Positions 6,600 to 17,227 are shown, numbered from the stretch's first letter. The stretch is DNA of 21,610 nucleotides from Actinomycetota bacterium (GCA_016870695.1 VGAV01000004.1:1-21610), one strand, 5' to 3'. The notes: generated from the sequence alone by a model not told the origin. Numbers and translations are program-made.

Positions 6600-8129
6600 G
6601 TGACCCAGGCCGAGTTCGTCGTCGTCGCCAACCGCCTGCCCGTCGATCGCACCGAAGGCGAGGGGTGGCGGCGATCCCCCGGAGGGCTCGTGACGGCCCT
6701 CGAGCCCGTCATGCGCCGCCTCGACGGCGCGTGGGTGGGGTGGGGCGGCAAGCCCGACCTGGAGCTCGACCCGTTCGACTTCGAGGGCACCCACCTCGTG
6801 CCGGTCACCCTGTCGGCCGCTGACGTCGAGAACTACTACGAGGGCTTCTCGAACGACACCATCTGGCCGCTGTACCACGACGTCATCGCGGCGCCGACGT
6901 ACCGTCGCGCGTGGTGGGACGCCTACGTCCGCGTGAACCGCCGCTTCGCCGAGGCGGCCGCCGCCGTCGCGTCCGAGAACGCCATCGTCTGGGTCCAGGA
7001 CTATCAGCTGCAGCTCGTTGCGAAGATGCTGCGCGAGATCCGTCCGGACGTCACCATCGGCTACTTCCACCACATCCCGTTCCCCGCCTACGGCCTGTAC
7101 GCGCAGCTGCCGTGGCGCAAACAGGTGCTCGAGGGGCTGCTGGGGGCGGATGTCATCGGGTTCCAGCGCGTCGCCGACGCCGGCAACTTCGCCCGCGCGG
7201 TGCGCCGCCAGCTCCGCTACGAGACCAAGGCGAGCGGCATCCTGGTTCCCGAGGAAGGCGGGACGCGGACCGCGCTGGCCCGCGCCTTCCCGATCTCGAT
7301 CGACGCCGACTCCTACATCGAGCTGGCTCAGCGGCCCGAGATCCAGCAGCGCGCCCGCGAAATCCGCGAGGGCCTCGGTAACCCCCGCAAGATCCTCCTC
7401 GGCGTCGACCGGCTCGACTACACAAAGGGCATCCGCCACCGCCTGAAGGCGTGGGGGGAGCTGCTGGAGGACGGCCGCGCCTCGGTCGAGGACGCCACCC
7501 TCGTCCAGGTCGCGAGCCCCAGCCGCGAGCGCGTCGACGCGTACATGCAGCTGCGCGACGAGATTGAGATGACGGTCGGCCGCATCAACGGCGACTACGA
7601 CACCACGACGCACACCGCGATCCGGTATCTGCACCAGTCGTACCCGCGCGAGGAGATGGTGGCGCTGTTCCTCGCCGCCGACGTCATGCTCGTCACCGCC
7701 CTCCGCGACGGCATGAACCTCGTCGCGAAGGAGTACGTCGCCAGTCGCGTGGACAACCGGGGCGTGCTGCTGCTCAGCGAGTTCGCCGGCGCGGCGGACG
7801 AGATGGGGAGTTCACTCCTCATCAACCCGCATGACATCGACGGGCTGAAGGATGCCATCGTGCGCGCCATCGAGATGCCCTCCGCCGAGCAGGGTCGCCG
7901 CATGCGGGCCCTGCGCAAGCGCGTCCGCGAGCACGATGTGGAGGACTGGTCCCAGGAGTTCCTCGACGCGCTGACGGCCTTCCACCAGCGCAGCTCGAGC
8001 GCCGACGCGGCGGTCGCGGCGGGGGATGCCGCCGACGAAGCGTCCGCGCGGTCCGCCGCGGCCGCCGAGGACGACCGTGCCGCGGAGGCCGACCGTGCCG
8101 CCGAGGACGGCGCGGAGGACGACCGATGA
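6600..8129 (+). CDS. otsA: Trehalose-6-phosphate synthase
   Basis: A 509-aa GT20 glycosyltransferase that joins the glucose of UDP- or ADP-glucose to glucose-6-phosphate, giving trehalose-6-phosphate. Visible hallmarks are NRLPV with R12, the QDYQLQLV motif with D134, FHHIPFPAYGLY, GVDRLDYTKGI with R271 and K276, and RDGMNLVAKEY with D370 and E378. These match the substrate-binding residues of OtsA. The GTG at 6600 has a perfect AGGAGG at 6590-6595. The catalytic part ends near residue 464. A further 45 residues form an Ala/Asp/Arg-rich low-complexity tail beyond the usual length. Its stop overlaps the otsB start (ATGA), so the two are translationally coupled. Confidence 0.96.
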   Translation: MTQAEFVVVANRLPVDRTEGEGWRRSPGGLVTALEPVMRRLDGAWVGWGGKPDLELDPFDFEGTHLVPVTLSAADVENYYEGFSNDTIWPLYHDVIAAPTYRRAWWDAYVRVNRRFAEAAAAVASENAIVWVQDYQLQLVAKMLREIRPDVTIGYFHHIPFPAYGLYAQLPWRKQVLEGLLGADVIGFQRVADAGNFARAVRRQLRYETKASGILVPEEGGTRTALARAFPISIDADSYIELAQRPEIQQRAREIREGLGNPRKILLGVDRLDYTKGIRHRLKAWGELLEDGRASVEDATLVQVASPSRERVDAYMQLRDEIEMTVGRINGDYDTTTHTAIRYLHQSYPREEMVALFLAADVMLVTALRDGMNLVAKEYVASRVDNRGVLLLSEFAGAADEMGSSLLINPHDIDGLKDAIVRAIEMPSAEQGRRMRALRKRVREHDVEDWSQEFLDALTAFHQRSSSADAAVAAGDAADEASARSAAAAEDDRAAEADRAAEDGAEDDR

Positions 8130-8905
8130 CGGCCGCCGACGCCGCCGTCGAGGCCGTCTCGACCACGGCGGAGCTGCTGGTCGCGCTCGACTTCGACGGC
8201 ACGCTGTCGCCGCTCGTAGACAATCCCATGACCGCGCGCATGACCCCCGGCGCGCGCGAGATCGTCGATCGCCTCGCGGCCCTCCCGCAGACGGTGGTCG
8301 CGCTCGTCTCGGGACGCTCCCTCGGGCACCTCCGCGAGATCGCCCAGCACGACGACGCCTCCCCGCTGTGGCTGGCGGCGTCGCACGGCGTGCAGTTCTG
8401 GGTCCCGGGGCAAGGACCGGAGGGGACCGCGGACGACGCCGCCGACCTCGCGCTGCGCGACCGCCTCCGGGCCGAGCTCGAGACCGGCACGGAAGGCCTC
8501 ACGGGGGTCTGGATCGAGCCGAAGGAGTTCGGGTTCGGCATCCATACCCGGACCGCGGATGCCGCCGACGAACGCGCCGCCCGGGAGCTGGCCGACCGCC
8601 TGGTCGCGGAGCACGCGCCTCGCTGGCGCCGTCGGACGGGGCACAGCATCCTCGAGTTCTCGTTCCGTCACGAGGGCAAGGACAGCGCGATCCGCACGTT
8701 GCGCGAGCGCACCGGCGCCACGGCCGTGCTGTTCGCGGGCGACGACGTCACCGACGAGGACGCGCTGCGGAGCCTCGAGCCGGGCGACCTCGGCGTCCGG
8801 GTCGGCGGGGGAGAGACGGCGGCCTCGCTGAGCGTGCCCGACATCGACGCCTTCGTCGACCTGCTTGGCGCCGTCGCGCGTCAGCGCGCCGCTCACGCGC
8901 AATAG
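8126..8905 (+). CDS. otsB: Trehalose-6-phosphate phosphatase
   Basis: A 259-aa HAD-superfamily phosphatase that removes phosphate from trehalose-6-phosphate to yield trehalose, an osmo- and stress protectant. HAD motif I is DFDGT with nucleophile D22 and acid/base D24. Motif II is in VSGRS, the Lys motif is in RHEGKDSA, and the Mg2+-binding motif is GDDVTDEDAL. All are intact. ATG 8126 overlaps the otsA stop, with GGAGGA just upstream inside otsA. Its TAG stop at 8903-8905 forms part of the ilvD -10 box, so ots and ilv genes abut without intergenic space. Confidence 0.95.
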   Translation: MTAADAAVEAVSTTAELLVALDFDGTLSPLVDNPMTARMTPGAREIVDRLAALPQTVVALVSGRSLGHLREIAQHDDASPLWLAASHGVQFWVPGQGPEGTADDAADLALRDRLRAELETGTEGLTGVWIEPKEFGFGIHTRTADAADERAARELADRLVAEHAPRWRRRTGHSILEFSFRHEGKDSAIRTLRERTGATAVLFAGDDVTDEDALRSLEPGDLGVRVGGGETAASLSVPDIDAFVDLLGAVARQRAAHAQ

Positions 8906-8908
8906 ACT
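8903..8908 (+). promoter_or_regulatory. ilvD -10 element, leaderless start
   Basis: TAGACT is followed by six bases (TCGAGA) and the ilvD ATG at 8915, so transcription should begin at the A of the start codon. The first three bases of the box are the otsB stop codon. No ribosome-binding site precedes ilvD, which agrees with a leaderless mRNA. Confidence 0.65.
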
Positions 8909-8914
8909 TCGAGA

Positions 8915-10633
8915 ATGCCCGCACCGCAGAATCCGAACACCGGCGAGTTCGACATCAAGCCCCGCAGTCGCGTCGTCACCGATGGCATCGAGGCCACCAC
9001 CTCCCGCGGGATGCTCCGCGCCGTCGGCATGGGCGACGAGGACTGGGACAAGCCCCAGATCGGCATCGCGTCGAGCTGGAACGAGATCACCCCCTGCAAC
9101 CTCAGCCTCGACCGTCTCGCGCAGGGCGCCAAGGAGGGCGTCCACTCGGGCGGCGGCTACCCGCTGCAGTTCGGCACCATCTCCGTCTCCGACGGCATCT
9201 CGATGGGCCACGAGGGCATGCACTTCTCGCTCGTCTCCCGCGAGGTCATCGCCGACAGCGTCGAGACCGTCATGATGGCCGAGCGCCTCGACGGCTCCGT
9301 GCTCCTCGCCGGCTGCGACAAGTCGATCCCGGGCATGCTCATGGCATCCGCCCGTCTCGACCTGTCGAGCGTGTTCCTCTACGCCGGATCGATCGCGCCG
9401 GGCTGGGTCAAGCTCTCGGACGGCACCGAGAAGGACGTCACGATCATCGATTCGTTCGAGGCCGTGGGGGCGTGCCTCGCGGGCAAGATGAGCGAGGCCG
9501 ACCTCAAGCGCATCGAGTGCGCCATCGCGCCCGGTGAGGGCGCATGCGGCGGCATGTACACCGCGAATACGATGGCGTCCGTCGCGGAGGCCCTCGGGCT
9601 CAGTCTGCCGGGCTCGGCCGCGCCGCCGTCCGCCGACCGCCGTCGCGACTACTTCGCCCACCGGTCGGGCGAGGCCGTGGTCAACCTGCTGCGCCAGGGC
9701 ATCACCACGCGCGACATCCTCACCAAGGAGGCGTTCGAGAACGCCATCGCCCTCGCCATGGCGCTCGGCGGCTCGACCAACGTCGTGCTCCACCTGCTCG
9801 CGATCGCGAACGAGGCCGAGGTCGAGCTGGACCTCCACGACTTCAACCGCATCGGAGACCGCACGCCCCACGTCGCCGACATGAAGCCGTTCGGCCAGTA
9901 CGTGATGAACGACGTCGACCGGCACGGCGGCATCCCGGTCATCATGAAGGCCATGCTCGACGAGGGACTGCTGCACGGCGACGCGCTGACCGTCACCGGC
10001 AAGACCCTCGCCGAGAACCTCGCCGACCTGAACCCCGACCCGGTCGACGGCAAGGTCATCCACTCGTTCGACAACCCCATCCACGAGACCGGCGGCATCA
10101 CGATCCTCCACGGGTCGATGGCGCCCGAGGGCGCCGTCGTGAAGTCGGCCGGCTTCGACGGCAACGTCTTCGAGGGTCCCGCGCGCGTCTTCGAACGCGA
10201 GCGCGGCGCGATGGACGCGCTGGAGGCGGGCGAGATCGCCGCCGGCGACGTCGTGGTGATCCGCTACGAAGGTCCCAAGGGCGGCCCCGGTATGCGCGAG
10301 ATGCTCGCCATCACGGCGGCCATCAAGGGCGCGGGCCTCGGAAAAGATGTACTACTCTTGACGGACGGTCGATTCTCAGGCGGCACAACCGGGCTGTGCA
10401 TCGGCCATATAGCTCCCGAAGCGGTGGACGCTGGTCCCATCGCCTTCGTGCGCGATGGTGATCTGATACGGGTCGATATCGCTGCTCGCACGCTCGACCT
10501 GATCGTCGACGAGGCCGAGCTCGCCTCCCGCCGTGACGGCTGGGAGCCCCTTTCTCCGCGCTATACCCGTGGCGTCCTGGCCAAGTACTCCAAGCTCGTG
10601 CGCTCCGCTGCCGAGGGCGCTGTCACGGGCTGA
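8915..10633 (+). CDS. ilvD: Dihydroxy-acid dehydratase
   Basis: A 572-aa Fe-S dehydratase that converts 2,3-dihydroxy-isovalerate and -3-methylvalerate to the 2-oxo acids, the third shared step of valine and isoleucine synthesis. Cluster cysteines are C61 (ITPCN), C134 (GCDKS, with K136 the usual carbamylated lysine) and C211 ([12 protein letters not shown]). The C-terminal TDGRFSGGT motif is present. Length is normal. The ATG at 8915 is set by the leaderless promoter. Codon use changes near residues 477-525 (about 10342-10490): AAA, GTA, CTA, TTG, CGA, TCA, ACA and ATA cluster and GC falls to roughly 58%. The protein sequence itself stays conserved. ilvB follows after 42 nt. Confidence 0.97.
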   Translation: MPAPQNPNTGEFDIKPRSRVVTDGIEATTSRGMLRAVGMGDEDWDKPQIGIASSWNEITPCNLSLDRLAQGAKEGVHSGGGYPLQFGTISVSDGISMGHEGMHFSLVSREVIADSVETVMMAERLDGSVLLAGCDKSIPGMLMASARLDLSSVFLYAGSIAPGWVKLSDGTEKDVTIIDSFEAVGACLAGKMSEADLKRIECAIAPGEGACGGMYTANTMASVAEALGLSLPGSAAPPSADRRRDYFAHRSGEAVVNLLRQGITTRDILTKEAFENAIALAMALGGSTNVVLHLLAIANEAEVELDLHDFNRIGDRTPHVADMKPFGQYVMNDVDRHGGIPVIMKAMLDEGLLHGDALTVTGKTLAENLADLNPDPVDGKVIHSFDNPIHETGGITILHGSMAPEGAVVKSAGFDGNVFEGPARVFERERGAMDALEAGEIAAGDVVVIRYEGPKGGPGMREMLAITAAIKGAGLGKDVLLLTDGRFSGGTTGLCIGHIAPEAVDAGPIAFVRDGDLIRVDIAARTLDLIVDEAELASRRDGWEPLSPRYTRGVLAKYSKLVRSAAEGAVTG

Positions 10634-10675
10634 CGGCCGCTCCGACTCACCTTCTTCCGGTTCCGAGGTACCACC

Positions 10676-12481
10676 ATGTCCGCCGAATTCGCACCGGCCG
10701 TTCCCCGGCCTCCCGCCCGCACCGCTCCCGCGCCCGTGCTCACGGGTGCGCAGGCGGTCGTCCGCTCGCTCGACCTGCTCGGCGTCACCGACGTGTTCGG
10801 TCTGCCGGGTGGCGCGATCATGCCGGTCTACGACCCGCTCATGGACGACGAGCACGTCCGCCACATCCTCGTCCGCCACGAGCAGGGCGCCGGTCACGCG
10901 GCCGAGGGCTACGCCGCCGCCTCCGGGCGCACCGGTGTCGCGATCGCGACGTCCGGCCCGGGCGCGACGAACCTCGTCACCGCCATCGCCGACGCCTACA
11001 TGGACTCGGTGCCGCTCGTGTGCATCACCGGCCAGGTGTTCTCGACCCTGATGGGGACGGACGCCTTCCAGGAGGCGGACATCGTCGGCATCACCATGCC
11101 GATCACGAAGCACTCGTTCCTGGTCAAGACCGCCGAGGACATCCCCGGCGCCATCGCCGCGGCGTTCGAGATCGCCTCCACCGGTCGTCCCGGCCCCGTG
11201 CTCGTGGACATCACCAAGGACGCGCAGCAGGCCGAGGCGCCGTTCGTGTGGCCGCCGAAGATCGATCTGCCCGGCTACCGCCCGGTGACCAAGGCGCACG
11301 GCAAGCAGATCCAGGCGGCCGCGCAGCTGCTCGCCACCGCGAAGAAGCCCGTCCTGTACGTCGGCGGCGGGGCCATCCGCTCGAACGCCTCGGCCGAGCT
11401 GAAGGTGCTCGCCGAGGCGACCGGTGCGCCGGTCGTGACGACGCTCATGGCCCGCGGCGCGTTCCCCGACTCGCACGAGCAGCACCTGGGCATGCCCGGC
11501 ATGCACGGCACGGTGCCGGCGGTCCTCGCCCTGCAGGAGAGCGACCTCATCGTCTCGCTCGGCGCCCGCTTCGACGACCGCGTCACGGGCAAGGCGTCGC
11601 TGTTCGCGCCGCACGCGCAGGTCGTGCACGTCGACATCGACCCGGCGGAGATCTCCAAGATCCGCACGGCCGACGTCCCCATCGTGGGCGACCTCCGCGA
11701 GGTCCTCGTGGACCTGGATGCCGCCTTTCGCACGGCCGCGGCCGAGAACGAGGTCGACTACAGCGAGTGGTGGACCTACCTGAACGGCCTCCGCGAGGAG
11801 TTCCCGCTCGGGTACACCCCGACGACGGACGGCCTCCTGTCGCCGCAGCACGTCATCCAGCGCATCGGCGAGCTGACCGGACCGGAGGGCGTGTACGCCG
11901 CGGGCGTCGGCCAGCACCAGATGTGGGCCGCGCAGTTCATCAAGTACGAGCGTCCCAACTCGTGGCTCAACTCCGGCGGCGCCGGCACGATGGGCTACGC
12001 GGTCCCCGCGGCCATGGGTGCGAAGGTCGCTCAGCCCGACCGCGTGGTGTGGGCGATCGACGGCGACGGCTGCTTCCAGATGACCAACCAGGAGCTCGCC
12101 ACCTGCGTCATCAACGACATCCCGATCAAGGTCGCCGTCATCAACAACTCGTCGCTGGGCATGGTGCGGCAGTGGCAGACCCTGTTCTTCGACGGACGCC
12201 ACTCGAACACCGACCTCAACACGGGCCACGGCACCCGTCGCATCCCGGACTTCGTCAAGCTCGGCGAGGCGTACGGCTGCCTCGCCATCCGCGTGGAGCG
12301 CGAGGACGAGATCGACGCCGCGATTCAGCTCGCCCTCGACACGAACGACCGCCCCGTGGTCATCGACTTCGTCGTGAGCGCGGATGCCATGGTGTGGCCG
12401 ATGGTGCCGCAGGGCGTGAGCAACAGCTACGTGCAGTACGCCCGCGACCACTCGCCGTCGTTCGACGGGCAGGAGGACTGA
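10676..12481 (+). CDS. ilvB: Acetolactate synthase large (catalytic) subunit
   Basis: A 601-aa ThDP-dependent acetohydroxyacid synthase, which makes 2-acetolactate or 2-aceto-2-hydroxybutyrate from pyruvate and 2-oxobutyrate. The catalytic glutamate is E69 ([15 protein letters not shown]). The ThDP/Mg motif GDG...NN lies at about residues 463-492 ([16 protein letters not shown] to VINN). [15 protein letters not shown] and the FAD-binding middle domain are also present. The first 20 residues are Pro/Ala-rich and probably disordered. GAGG lies 7 nt before the ATG. The gap after ilvD is only 42 nt with no leader peptide or attenuator, so it is probably in the ilvD transcript. Confidence 0.97.
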   Translation: MSAEFAPAVPRPPARTAPAPVLTGAQAVVRSLDLLGVTDVFGLPGGAIMPVYDPLMDDEHVRHILVRHEQGAGHAAEGYAAASGRTGVAIATSGPGATNLVTAIADAYMDSVPLVCITGQVFSTLMGTDAFQEADIVGITMPITKHSFLVKTAEDIPGAIAAAFEIASTGRPGPVLVDITKDAQQAEAPFVWPPKIDLPGYRPVTKAHGKQIQAAAQLLATAKKPVLYVGGGAIRSNASAELKVLAEATGAPVVTTLMARGAFPDSHEQHLGMPGMHGTVPAVLALQESDLIVSLGARFDDRVTGKASLFAPHAQVVHVDIDPAEISKIRTADVPIVGDLREVLVDLDAAFRTAAAENEVDYSEWWTYLNGLREEFPLGYTPTTDGLLSPQHVIQRIGELTGPEGVYAAGVGQHQMWAAQFIKYERPNSWLNSGGAGTMGYAVPAAMGAKVAQPDRVVWAIDGDGCFQMTNQELATCVINDIPIKVAVINNSSLGMVRQWQTLFFDGRHSNTDLNTGHGTRRIPDFVKLGEAYGCLAIRVEREDEIDAAIQLALDTNDRPVVIDFVVSADAMVWPMVPQGVSNSYVQYARDHSPSFDGQED

Positions 12482-12482
12482 C

Positions 12483-14220
<1,738 letters not shown>

Positions 14221-14225
14221 CCCGC

Positions 14226-14263
14226 CCGAACGCCCCGGCGCCGTCACGGCCCGGGGCGTTCGG
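14226..14263 (+). terminator. ilvC operon terminator
   Basis: CCGAACGCCCCGG at 14226-14238 pairs perfectly with 14251-14263. Inside it GCCG-TCA-CGGC (14240-14250) extends the stem, making one long hairpin with a single bulged C. It follows the ilvC-associated repeat and is followed by a short, interrupted T-containing stretch. It probably ends the ilv transcript. Confidence 0.75.
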
Positions 14264-14354
14264 CGTTCCCGCCGGGGAACCTCGCGGTCCGGGGGCGTCC
14301 ACCGGGCTTCGCGCAAGACCCGCGCCGATCCCGGCCGAACCGCACGCGCGCCGT

Positions 14355-14360
14355 TACCGT
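14355..14360 (+). promoter_or_regulatory. -10 element of leaderless promoter for membrane protein pair
   Basis: TACCGT is followed by six bases (GGACGG) and the GTG start at 14367. No Shine-Dalgarno at proper spacing is present. The geometry is identical to ilvD. Confidence 0.55.
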
Positions 14361-14366
14361 GGACGG

Positions 14367-14921
14367 GTGAGCACACCGCGCGATGACGACGCCCTGTCGT
14401 GGGACGGCGACGACGACCCGACCCTCGACGTCCGGGGCGAGCAGACGCCGCCGCGCACGCGCCCTCCCGTCGCGGAGGAGCCCGAGCCGTCAGTGCCCTC
14501 CCCGGCGTCGACGCGATCCGTCGACGCGGCGCCCGCCCCGGTGGCATCCGATGTCCCGACCGCCCCGCGGACCCCGGATGCCGCGGATGCCGAGCCCCGC
14601 GAGGACGCCGACGACGCGCGTCCGTCCGGGGCGATGGGCAACGCCGGTCTCGTCGGGATCGGCATGGTCGCCGCGACGTTCCTGTTGTTCGCGGTCGGCT
14701 GGCTCGTCGCCGGGCTGCGGCTGCTCGACGCCGGTCTCCCGGTCGACGACGTCGCGCTGGTCGCCCTGACCATCGGCGCCGCCCTCGCCCCGCCGGTCTG
14801 GTTCGTCGCCACGCTGGCCCTCACCCGCCGGAAGACGACGTGGCTGCGTTTCGTCATCCTCATCGTCGGCATCGTGCTGCTGGTGCCGTGGCCCTACCTG
14901 TCGACGGGAGCCCTCGTATGA
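14367..14921 (+). CDS. Membrane protein with acidic Pro/Ala-rich N-terminus, unknown function
   Basis: A 184-aa protein not assigned to a family. Residues 1-90 are hydrophilic, rich in Asp, Pro, Ala and Glu, and likely disordered in the cytoplasm. Three hydrophobic segments follow: about 93-120 (GLVGIGMVAATFLLFAVGWLV), 125-150 (VALVALTIGAALAPPVWFVATLAL) and 155-178 (LRFVILIVGIVLLVPWPYL). The GTG at 14367 is chosen from the leaderless promoter. The open frame upstream is the shadow of ilvC and the repeat. It overlaps the next gene by 4 nt, so the two proteins are coupled and may act together. Confidence 0.75.
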   Translation: MSTPRDDDALSWDGDDDPTLDVRGEQTPPRTRPPVAEEPEPSVPSPASTRSVDAAPAPVASDVPTAPRTPDAADAEPREDADDARPSGAMGNAGLVGIGMVAATFLLFAVGWLVAGLRLLDAGLPVDDVALVALTIGAALAPPVWFVATLALTRRKTTWLRFVILIVGIVLLVPWPYLSTGALV

Positions 14922-15271
14922 GCGCCGACGCCTCCGCCCGCGGCGCCTCCGGGCGACGGCTGCCCCGCTGGGTCGTCGTCGCCGTCGCGACGCTCTTCGG
15001 GCTGTTCTACGCCTACATCGTGTGGAGCGCGGTGGCGCTGCTCGTCGGGCAGGCATCCGGCTCGTTCGGGCTGACCGGTCTCGGCTGGTTCGTCTACATC
15101 CTGCCGATCGTCTTCCCGCTGGCCGCGTTCGGCGTCGCGTTCGCCCTGGGATGGAAGCGGCGCGTGGGGGAGTTCGCCCTCGTCCTGCTGGCGGGGCTGA
15201 CGCTCTCGGCGGCGTTCTGGCTCGCGATCGTCGGCTACGGCGCCACCTCGTACTCGCTCTACGGCGCCTGA
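14918..15271 (+). CDS. Small three-TM membrane protein, unknown function
   Basis: A 117-aa protein with a basic N-terminus (residues 1-16) and three long hydrophobic segments at about 18-44, 52-78 and 84-110. It ends in the short tail SYSLYGA. I recognise no family. The ATG overlaps the stop of the preceding gene, with GGGAG about 9 nt upstream. That coupling and the shared membrane location suggest a complex or a common task. Its stop-codon region is repeated 80 bp downstream. Confidence 0.72.
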   Translation: MSADASARGASGRRLPRWVVVAVATLFGLFYAYIVWSAVALLVGQASGSFGLTGLGWFVYILPIVFPLAAFGVAFALGWKRRVGEFALVLLAGLTLSAAFWLAIVGYGATSYSLYGA

Positions 15272-15357
15272 GGACGCTCCGCGGGCGCGGCGGGGCGGCC
15301 GGCCGTTCAGACCGGGCGCTGCGCCGCGGAGCGCCGACCGGCAGCGCCTGAGGACGC
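15264..15357 (+). repeat. 14-bp direct repeat at and beyond the stop codon, with long hairpin
   Basis: GCGCCTGAGGACGC occurs at 15264-15277, holding the stop codon of the membrane protein gene, and again at 15344-15357. Between them CGCTCCGCGG (15275-15284) pairs perfectly with 15324-15333, with a 39-nt loop that can fold further. The hairpin could end transcription before serA. The 245-bp gap up to serA shows nothing else apart from the serA promoter. Confidence 0.5.
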
Positions 15358-15419
15358 GCGGCGGGGGACCGGGACCGGCATCCCGCGTCACACGGTCCGG
15401 GCACCCGGCGGGGCCGCGC

Positions 15420-15425
15420 TAGGCT
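15420..15425 (+). promoter_or_regulatory. Putative serA -10 element
   Basis: TAGGCT is a good actinobacterial -10 match about 92 nt upstream of the serA start. The predicted leader of about 85 nt includes a CCGGCCC-C-GGGCCGG palindrome near 15450-15465 and ends in the GAAGGA ribosome-binding site. No known riboswitch was recognised. Confidence 0.45.
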
Positions 15426-15516
15426 GGCACCGGCCCACCGGGTCGTGCGTCCGGCCCCGGGCCGGTCCGCCGCGAGGTGCGCCGATTCCCCGTGCACCGT
15501 TTCGAAGGACGCATCC

Positions 15517-17121
15517 GTGACGAAGCCCGTCGTGCTCATCGCCGAAGAACTCTCGCCCGCCACGATCGACGCGCTCGGCCCCGACTTCGACGTGCGCAAC
15601 GTCGACGGGACCGACCGCCCCGCGCTGCTGTCGGCTCTGGCCGACGCGCACGCGGTGCTCGTGCGCTCGGCCACGCAGATCGATGCCGAGGCCCTCGCCG
15701 CGGCGCCGTCGCTCAAGGTCGTCGCCCGCGCCGGCGTCGGCCTCGACAACGTCGACATCAAGGCCGCGACGGCCGCAGGCGTCATGGTCGTGAACGCGCC
15801 GACCTCGAACATCATCTCCGCCGCCGAGCTCACCGTCGGCCACGTGCTGAGCCTCGCGCGCCGCATCCCCGCCGCGCACGCCTCCCTCGCCGAGGGGCTG
15901 TGGAAGCGCAGCTCGTTCACCGGCACCGAGCTCTTCGAGAAGACGATCGGCATCATCGGCCTCGGTCGCATCGGCGCGCTCATCGCCGCGCGCCTGCAGG
16001 CGTTCGACATGCGCGTCATCGCCTACGACCCCTACGTCACCGCGACCCGTGCGCAGCAGCTCGGCGTCCAGCTCGTCTCGCTCGACGAGCTGCTCGACCA
16101 GAGCGACTTCGTCACGATCCACATGCCCAAGACCCCCGAGACCACGGGGATGATCGGCACGGCGCAGCTGCGCCGCATGAAGAAGACCGCCTACGTCATC
16201 AACGTCGCGCGCGGCGGCCTGATCGACGAGGAGGCGCTGCACGAGGCGCTCACCACCGGCGAGATCGCCGGCGCGGGCCTCGACGTCTTCTCCACCGAGC
16301 CGCCCGCGCAGGACGGCCCGGCCCGCAAGCTCCTCGACCTGCCGAACGTCGTCGTGACCCCTCACCTCGGCGCCAGCACCGAGGAGGCGCAGGAGAAGGC
16401 CGGCGTCTCGGTGGCCCGCTCGGTCAAGCTCGCCCTCGAGGGCGATCTGGTGCCGGATGCCGTGAACGTCGCCGGCGGCGCGATCGACCCGTTCGTCCGG
16501 CCGGGCATCGCCCTCGTCGAGATGCTGGGTCAGTTCTTCAGCGGCCTCGCCGACAGCGCGCTGACGAGCCTGGACATCGAGGTGCGCGGCGAGCTGGCCG
16601 CCTACGACGTCAGCGTGTACCGTCTCGCCGCCTTGAAGGGCATCTTCAGCCGCATCGTCAGCGAGACCGTGTCGTACGTCAACGCGCCGCTGTTCGCCGA
16701 GCAGCGCGGTGTCGAGGCGCGCCTGATCGTCGAGGCGGAGAGCCCGCTCTACCGCAACATCACGATCCTCCGCGGCACGCTCGCCGACGGGTCGACCCTC
16801 ACCGTCGCGGGCACCCTCGCCGGCACCCGCATGGTCCCCAAGGTCGTCGAGATCAACGGCTACGACATCGAGGTGCCGATCGAGCAGCACCACATCGTCA
16901 TGCGCTACGCGGACCGTCCCGGCATCGTGGCGATCTACGGTCAGGAGCTCGGCGAGGCGGGCATCAACATCGCGGGCCTGCAGGTCGCCCGACCGGATGC
17001 CACGGGCCGCGCGCTCTCGGTCCTCACGGTGGACTCGCCGGTGCCCGACGAGATCCTGTCGTCGATGCGTCAGGCGACCAACGCCGACCTGTTCCGTCAG
17101 ATCGAGATCGTCGAGAGCTGA
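15517..17121 (+). CDS. serA: D-3-phosphoglycerate dehydrogenase
   Basis: A 534-aa enzyme oxidising 3-phosphoglycerate to 3-phosphohydroxypyruvate, the first step of serine synthesis. Residues 1-310 form the catalytic and NAD domains: GLGRIG at 148-153, catalytic R232 (VARGGLIDEEAL), E261 (STEPP) and H283 (TPHLGASTEEAQ). An intervening allosteric substrate-binding domain (about 315-450) and a C-terminal ACT domain (about 456-534, with RPGIVAIYGQELGEAGINIAG) follow. This is the long, serine-inhibited type known from actinobacteria. The GTG at 15517 has GAAGGA at 15504-15509. The frame is open to 15445, but that part is leader sequence. It is followed by a convergent terminator. Confidence 0.96.
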   Translation: MTKPVVLIAEELSPATIDALGPDFDVRNVDGTDRPALLSALADAHAVLVRSATQIDAEALAAAPSLKVVARAGVGLDNVDIKAATAAGVMVVNAPTSNIISAAELTVGHVLSLARRIPAAHASLAEGLWKRSSFTGTELFEKTIGIIGLGRIGALIAARLQAFDMRVIAYDPYVTATRAQQLGVQLVSLDELLDQSDFVTIHMPKTPETTGMIGTAQLRRMKKTAYVINVARGGLIDEEALHEALTTGEIAGAGLDVFSTEPPAQDGPARKLLDLPNVVVTPHLGASTEEAQEKAGVSVARSVKLALEGDLVPDAVNVAGGAIDPFVRPGIALVEMLGQFFSGLADSALTSLDIEVRGELAAYDVSVYRLAALKGIFSRIVSETVSYVNAPLFAEQRGVEARLIVEAESPLYRNITILRGTLADGSTLTVAGTLAGTRMVPKVVEINGYDIEVPIEQHHIVMRYADRPGIVAIYGQELGEAGINIAGLQVARPDATGRALSVLTVDSPVPDEILSSMRQATNADLFRQIEIVES

Positions 17122-17136
17122 CCCGCTCCGACCAAT

Positions 17137-17172
17137 CCGCGGGCCGTACTCCTCCGGGGGTGCGGCCCGCGG
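17137..17172. terminator. Bidirectional terminator between serA and the TetR gene
   Basis: CCGCGGGCCG at 17137-17146 pairs perfectly with CGGCCCGCGG at 17163-17172, with a 16-nt loop. A T-containing stretch follows on the plus strand. It lies 16 nt past the serA stop and before the convergent TetR stop. Confidence 0.8.
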
Positions 17173-17227
17173 TCGTTCTGCCGTCGCTATCGGGCCGAGG
17201 CCGGTCAGCCGGTCCGAGCCGGACGGG

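Noticed and set aside
7595..10111. 838-codon minus-strand frame opposite otsA, otsB and ilvD
   Set aside because: No motif or family resemblance. Codon composition is the complement of real genes.
10634..10675. Transcription attenuator with leader peptide before ilvB
   Set aside because: The 42-bp gap is too short, contains no leader peptide rich in Ile/Val/Leu codons and no terminator-antiterminator pair.
15426..15516. Riboswitch in the serA leader
   Set aside because: Only a GC palindrome is visible; none of the conserved glycine, SAM or serine-related motifs that I could recognise.
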